A DNA stretch of 64,000 bases from CAYPNF01 sp964411985 (GTDB lineage Bacteria > Verrucomicrobiota > Verrucomicrobiia > Limisphaerales > J093): positions 1-64,000 of the forward strand of contig CAYPNF010000048.1 in NCBI GenBank assembly GCA_964411985.1, read 5' to 3'. Shown here piece by piece: positions 60,589 to 64,000 of this stretch (within the stretch, counting starts at the first letter, position 1; every line of letters begins with the position of its first letter). A program made the position numbers and the translations under genes. The notes beneath the pieces were generated by a model. That model was given only the letters and a program-made list of their open reading frames with translations. It was not told the DNA's origin and did not search any database.

Positions 60589-61119
60589 TTAGAGGGAAGT
60601 TTGGACTCCGCCTTCTTCCACCTCTTTGTTCTTCCTCCGTTGTTCGGCGAAGAACGATTTGAGCAGGCTTCGACACCCTTCTTCTTGTACCCCTCCGGTG
60701 ATTTCGCACCGGTGGTTGAAGGTAGGGTACTGCAGCAGGTTGATTGTACCCCCCGCCGCCCCAGTCTTGGGATCCGGTACCCCAAATACCACTCGGTCCA
60801 GACGGGTGTGAATGATGGCACCCGCGCACATCGCGCACGGTTCCTTGGTGACGTAGAGGGTGCAGCCCGTCAGGCGCCAATCTCCGACGGCACTTTCGGC
60901 TTGGGTTAGCGCCAACATCTCCGCGTGGGCCGTGGCATCCTTGAGCAACTCAACCTGGTTGAAGGCTCGCGCCACAATCTTGCCCGATCGCACAATCACC
61001 GCCCCGACCGGCACTTCCTCGGCGGCGAAAGCCCGCTTCGCCTGCCGTAGGGCTTCCATCATGAAATGGTCATCGCTCTGCAGGTCGATGAGAGGCAGAT
61101 CCAACGGCGGCTTTTTCAT
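60589..61119 (-). CDS. tadA: tRNA-specific adenosine deaminase
   Basis: TadA converts A34 to inosine in tRNA-Arg(ACG). The 176-residue cytosolic protein (ATG at 61119) has the cytidine/deoxycytidylate deaminase zinc site: His and Glu in DATAHAEMLALTQAE (near 65-67) and the PCAMC cysteines near 93-97 in TKEPCAMCAGAIIHTRL. MMEALRQAKRAFAAEEVPVGAVIV is the usual N-terminus. The ATG overlaps the TGA of the NUDIX gene (ATGA), so the two are translationally coupled; that also supports this start over upstream ATGs. Essential in most bacteria. Confidence 0.94.
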   Translation of the reverse strand: MKKPPLDLPLIDLQSDDHFMMEALRQAKRAFAAEEVPVGAVIVRSGKIVARAFNQVELLKDATAHAEMLALTQAESAVGDWRLTGCTLYVTKEPCAMCAGAIIHTRLDRVVFGVPDPKTGAAGGTINLLQYPTFNHRCEITGGVQEEGCRSLLKSFFAEQRRKNKEVEEGGVQTSL

Positions 61120-61631
61120 ACCCTGAGGTTGGGGGCTGGGGGACATGATTCCTCGAGCGTCCAGTCGCAATGGCCCGAGGGATGTACATGGCAGTGAGCG
61201 GCGAAGAACCCACCCCGGTGTCTCCAGAACAGGGGCCAGATCTGTTCACGATCGGTTGTGGGCATGGCTAGCGTCTCCAGTTCGCTGCGCTGGAAGAAAG
61301 CGAAACGGCCTTCCGCATGGGTGGGCGGGAGTGTGCAGAATCGGCGGCGAACCTCAAACAGGAACATCAGCCAATGCGCTTGTCCTTGGTATCCATGCTC
61401 GCTGACGATCCCCGTGAGGTGCAGGTCGGCCGAGGTCAACACCACCCCGGTTTCCTCTTTGGCTTCCCGGCAAGCGCAGGCATAGGGAGACTCTCCCAGG
61501 TCCGTCTTGAGTTTTCCGCCGCAGGGGCTCCACAAGCCGCGATTGGGTTCCTGCGCCCGCTCCAAAAGCATCGCCCGGTCGTCTGTGTCAAAACAATAGA
61601 GCAGGGTCGAGATTCGATAGGGCAACGCCAT
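61116..61631 (-). CDS. NUDIX hydrolase
   Basis: NUDIX enzymes hydrolyse nucleoside diphosphates linked to other groups, often as house-cleaning or RNA-cap enzymes. The 171-residue protein carries a NUDIX box GKLKTDLGESPYACACREAKEETGV (about 40-64, longer than the classic GX5E spacing by two residues) with the REAKEETG metal-binding core intact. CGGKLKT precedes it. The downstream gene tadA overlaps by 4 bp, suggesting a link to nucleotide or tRNA maintenance. Substrate unknown. Confidence 0.88.
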   Translation of the reverse strand: MALPYRISTLLYCFDTDDRAMLLERAQEPNRGLWSPCGGKLKTDLGESPYACACREAKEETGVVLTSADLHLTGIVSEHGYQGQAHWLMFLFEVRRRFCTLPPTHAEGRFAFFQRSELETLAMPTTDREQIWPLFWRHRGGFFAAHCHVHPSGHCDWTLEESCPPAPNLRV

Positions 61632-61747
61632 CGCTGTGAGTCAAGCAAGGTCGTGAGCTCAGTGCAAGGGAACTTACGCCACCCTAAGCCCTGGCACCGT
61701 TTCCGGCGTTGCACCGATCGCTGCCTTACGGCATGCTGCCTGGCATC

Positions 61748-62107
61748 ATGAACAAGACCCATCCGCTTACGACCACGGCCTTCGAATTGCCTGGCTACCG
61801 TACCCTCCGTTCCTTTGGAGTCGTGCGAGGTATCATCGTTCGCTCCCGATCCGTGATCGGGAATATTGGGGCCGCGATCCAGACACTCTTTGGTGGGAAC
61901 ATCTCGATCTACACCTCTCTCTGTGAGCGGACCCGTGAAGACGCCTTCAACCTGATGCTGCAGCACGCCGGAGAGATGGGGGCCAACGCCGTGATTGGGG
62001 TCCGGTATGACGCGACGGAGATCGGAGCCGGCGTCACCGAGGTGCTTTGTTACGGCACCGCTGTCTTTGTGGAACATCAGGCGGTCTCACCCGTGTCTGG
62101 AGCTTGA
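61748..62107 (+). CDS. YbjQ-family (UPF0145) protein
   Basis: The 119-residue soluble protein (ATG at 61748) matches the YbjQ/UPF0145 family: [78 protein letters not shown]. Family members form pentamer- or decamer-like rings and are sometimes called heavy-metal-binding, but their role is unsettled. The IIVRSRSV and GANAV segments are the conserved ones. No Cys-rich metal site is visible. It diverges from the NUDIX/tadA pair. Confidence 0.88.
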   Translation: MNKTHPLTTTAFELPGYRTLRSFGVVRGIIVRSRSVIGNIGAAIQTLFGGNISIYTSLCERTREDAFNLMLQHAGEMGANAVIGVRYDATEIGAGVTEVLCYGTAVFVEHQAVSPVSGA

Positions 62108-62507
62108 TCGGCCCCTTGAACGGGGTGCTCGTTTGGGTCGGGGATTGGATTTCTGTGGATGCTTCTGATGCGGAATCGCACATTTTCATATTCTTAACAA
62201 TCTTATTATAAAAAGGTTAAGCACAAATCACAAAAGAGGCTTGCACGCCTCCCATGCGCCTTTTACTTTCATCACCTAGGCTGTATTGCTACCGTGGGAG
62301 TCCGTCGCTCCTCCGCCAAGACAGCCGAATCTTTCAGGTTCATGCCTGAACCGTCCTTCAGAGCAGTACGCACTGGTCGTCCAGATGCGGGCCAGTTGGT
62401 GTCACGTTTGACACCGGCATACCGGCGCGCGTATCGGAGTGGTCTCCACGGCGCTGAACAGCAAACCCCTCCCGGTTTCCCCTGCGGGCTATGCTGGACC
62501 TAACTTC
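62108..62507. other. Gene-free AT-rich interval upstream of the TonB-type gene
   Basis: The stretch 62185-62225 is AT-rich (TCTTAACAATCTTATTATAAAAAG), with a TATTATAAA that could be a -10 region; no good -35 is present at standard spacing. TTCAGGTTCATGCCTGAAC at about 62334-62352 forms a small stem-loop. I see no gene. Confidence 0.4.
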
Positions 62508-63257
62508 ATGAGCTCTGCCGCATCTACCGCTTCCACGGCTGCCAAACAGGAGGTGCGCTCCTACGCACTCAAGTCGGATATCGCCCAGTTTTGCCTTCCC
62601 GCAGCCTCGAAGGACATCAATCGACGCTATGCCTACGCGAACTCGATTTGCCTTAGTTTCCTCGTGATTGGTTGCATGGGCATTCAGACACCCCTGTTCG
62701 CCCCTAAAGAACCGCCGATACCAGAGGATATCGTGCCGGTCGTCTTCACGCCTCCGCCGGAGGAACAGCCCCAGCAAACGCCGGACGAGGTCCAGCCCGA
62801 TGAACCGGACAAACCCAGCGATGCTGCTGATACCCCCGTCATCGCGACCGTAGTGGCCGCGTCTACTGAGACAGTGGCGTTCTCTGTGCCGGTGGAGGGC
62901 CCAGTCATCCTGGCACCAGCCAAGTATGCTCCTCCGCCTCCGCCAGTGGACCGTCCGAAACCGGCGGCGGTTCCCAAGCCTCCCGAGCGGACCCGGTTTC
63001 AGAGCGGATCGGGGGAGCAGGGCAGCTTCCAACGCCCGCCGTTTGTCTCCGGAGTGCTGCGCCGAGGTGAATCCGCGTTGGTGGAATACAACGTGGACGT
63101 GGGCGAGGACGGTTCGATTCTGAACATTGAAGTGGCGAAGTCCTCCGGCAGTCTTGAGCTGGATCGCAAGACACTCAATCATATCAAACTCAAATGGCGC
63201 TGGGTTCCTGGCAAGCTCCGCAAGTATATCGTGCCGATCGAGTTCCAGGTGAACTAG
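62508..63257 (+). CDS. TonB-type energy transducer
   Basis: The 249-residue protein (ATG at 62508) has a single hydrophobic segment near 47-65 (SICLSFLVIGCMGIQ), then a long Pro/Glu-rich linker (PPEEQPQQTPDEVQPDEPDKP, PPPPPVDRPKP), and a C-terminal TonB domain (VEYNVDVGEDGSILNIEVAKSSGSLELDRKTLNHIKLKWRWVPG). Such proteins pass proton-motive energy from ExbBD to outer-membrane receptors. The start of an ExbB/TolQ gene follows 112 bp downstream, supporting this. The N-terminal cytoplasmic part is longer than in classical TonB. An in-frame ATG at 62439 is a longer alternative. Confidence 0.85.
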   Translation: MSSAASTASTAAKQEVRSYALKSDIAQFCLPAASKDINRRYAYANSICLSFLVIGCMGIQTPLFAPKEPPIPEDIVPVVFTPPPEEQPQQTPDEVQPDEPDKPSDAADTPVIATVVAASTETVAFSVPVEGPVILAPAKYAPPPPPVDRPKPAAVPKPPERTRFQSGSGEQGSFQRPPFVSGVLRRGESALVEYNVDVGEDGSILNIEVAKSSGSLELDRKTLNHIKLKWRWVPGKLRKYIVPIEFQVN

Positions 63258-63369
63258 CCTATCGATTTAATCAACCTTATTCGAAACAACACCCGGCACC
63301 ACTTCCACCGAACGCATCCAACCACGCTATTGACCCGATCAACTCGTAACTGCAGCCAAGCCTCAATCT

Positions 63370-64000
63370 ATGTTTGCCAATATTGTCGTTGAACTGTTCC
63401 TCAAAGGTGGCCCCATCATGTGGCCCATTCTCCTTGTCGCCATCACCGCCGTGTGCGTCGTGGGCGAGCGTGTGATCTGGTGGTGGCGCGAGGGCTTGCG
63501 CCGAGATCCGGAGAATCTGGAGAAAGTCTTGGCCTGTATTGAGAACTCCGACCTCAAGAGTGCCATCGCTCAGGCCAAAGATTCTGGCGATCCAGTGATT
63601 CGCATGATCTGGCACGGACTGAACCACGTTCACTATTCGCTTCAGGGCGCGCTCCAAGTGGCTGCCGGAGTGGAACTACAGCGCGCAGGACGCTTTCTTA
63701 CGGTGATGGACACCCTTGTCACCCTTGCCCCGTTGCTGGGCCTTTTGGGCACGGTCACTGGCATCATGAATTCCTTCAGCGCTATCGGAAATGCCGAACT
63801 GGCCGTCGAGAAAGTGACTGGCGGCATCGGCGAAGCGTTGATCGCCACGGCCTGCGGCTTGGGTATCGCCATTGTGGCCCTGATCCCGTTTAACTATTTC
63901 ACCAGCAAGACCGCGCGCCTGCAGTTCGAACTCGAAACCGCCGCCACGAACATCGAAGTCATGGTGGTCGCTGCCCGCCAGCGTGGTATGGACACCTCTT
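63370..64000 (+). CDS. MotA/TolQ/ExbB proton channel family protein, cut by window edge
   Basis: ExbB/TolQ proteins form the proton channel that powers TonB or Tol. At least 210 residues are present; the gene runs off the right edge. A first membrane helix is at about 14-33 (GGPIMWPILLVAITAVCVV), then a cytoplasmic segment, then two helices at about 110-135 (LVTLAPLLGLLGTVTGIMNSF) and 157-180 (ALIATACGLGIAIVALIPFNY). LAPLLGLLGTVTGM-type and 'IGEALIATACGLGIAI' are the family signatures. The ATG at 63370 lies 112 bp after the TonB-type gene, so they are probably one operon, likely continuing with exbD. Confidence 0.92.
   Translation, partial: MFANIVVELFLKGGPIMWPILLVAITAVCVVGERVIWWWREGLRRDPENLEKVLACIENSDLKSAIAQAKDSGDPVIRMIWHGLNHVHYSLQGALQVAAGVELQRAGRFLTVMDTLVTLAPLLGLLGTVTGIMNSFSAIGNAELAVEKVTGGIGEALIATACGLGIAIVALIPFNYFTSKTARLQFELETAATNIEVMVVAARQRGMDTS

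Noticed and set aside
1..64000. tRNA, rRNA, riboswitch or CRISPR features
   Set aside because: I saw no cloverleaf with conserved T-arm, no rRNA-like conserved stretch, no regularly spaced identical repeats, and no known riboswitch core. A covariance-model scan would be needed to exclude short RNAs.

Overview
The window looks like chromosomal DNA of a high-GC, free-living member of the Verrucomicrobiota (Limisphaerales/Pedosphaera-like). This rests on gene content: a PVC-type c-type cytochrome, an exported sulfatase, a TolB-propeller/multi-CXXCH protein of the HzsA-related type, several secreted propellers and beta-helix proteins, a subtilase with DxDxDG-type C-terminal repeats, a standalone CBM48-like protein and a RAYT-type transposase. 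I see no rRNA, tRNA, CRISPR array, prophage or plasmid functions.

Layout. 1-302: start of prfC (release factor 3). 303-2278: hairpin-rich DNA around one ModA-like lipoprotein gene. 2279-5645: the most unusual region, an array of six small gene cassettes, all on the + strand. Each cassette is closed by an attC-like palindrome. The first two cassettes are identical, a promoter-like element lies upstream, and no integrase gene is visible. 5727-8506: an exported Gfo/Idh/MocA oxidoreductase, a VapBC-like toxin-antitoxin pair and REP-like repeats. 8507-17160: a sigma-70 factor, then secreted proteins (GH36-like glycosidase, coiled-coil protein, propeller proteins, sulfatase). The HzsA-related cytochrome protein, the sulfatase and a GH32/43-like propeller form a minus-strand operon (20100 to 13736).

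20609-35459: an ErcA-like dehydrogenase homologue translationally coupled to a hybrid PAS kinase; a PQQ-type propeller; a beta-helix protein; a kelch protein; an HDOD response regulator; glucose-6-phosphate isomerase; a ferredoxin; a ClC channel with CBS domains; and a GST-like protein overlapping a PhoH/PIN ATPase. 35780-44693: a GT4 glycosyltransferase, a very large subtilase, two secreted proteins, a DegT/DnrJ aminotransferase and a small cytochrome c. 44987-46110: a complete RAYT element with inverted ends. 46242-48626: a GH51 arabinofuranosidase.

48806-60168 reads as a surface-glycan region: a GDP-mannose 3,5-epimerase-like enzyme, a two-domain nucleotidyltransferase, a CHASE hybrid kinase, an MsbA-like exporter, three glycosyltransferases and a NodU/TobZ carbamoyltransferase. 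60241-64000: CBM48-like protein, coupled NUDIX hydrolase and TadA genes, YbjQ-like protein, and a TonB-type transducer followed by a truncated ExbB/TolQ gene.

All family assignments come from reading translated sequence and motifs by eye. No database search was possible, so residue positions in long proteins are approximate.
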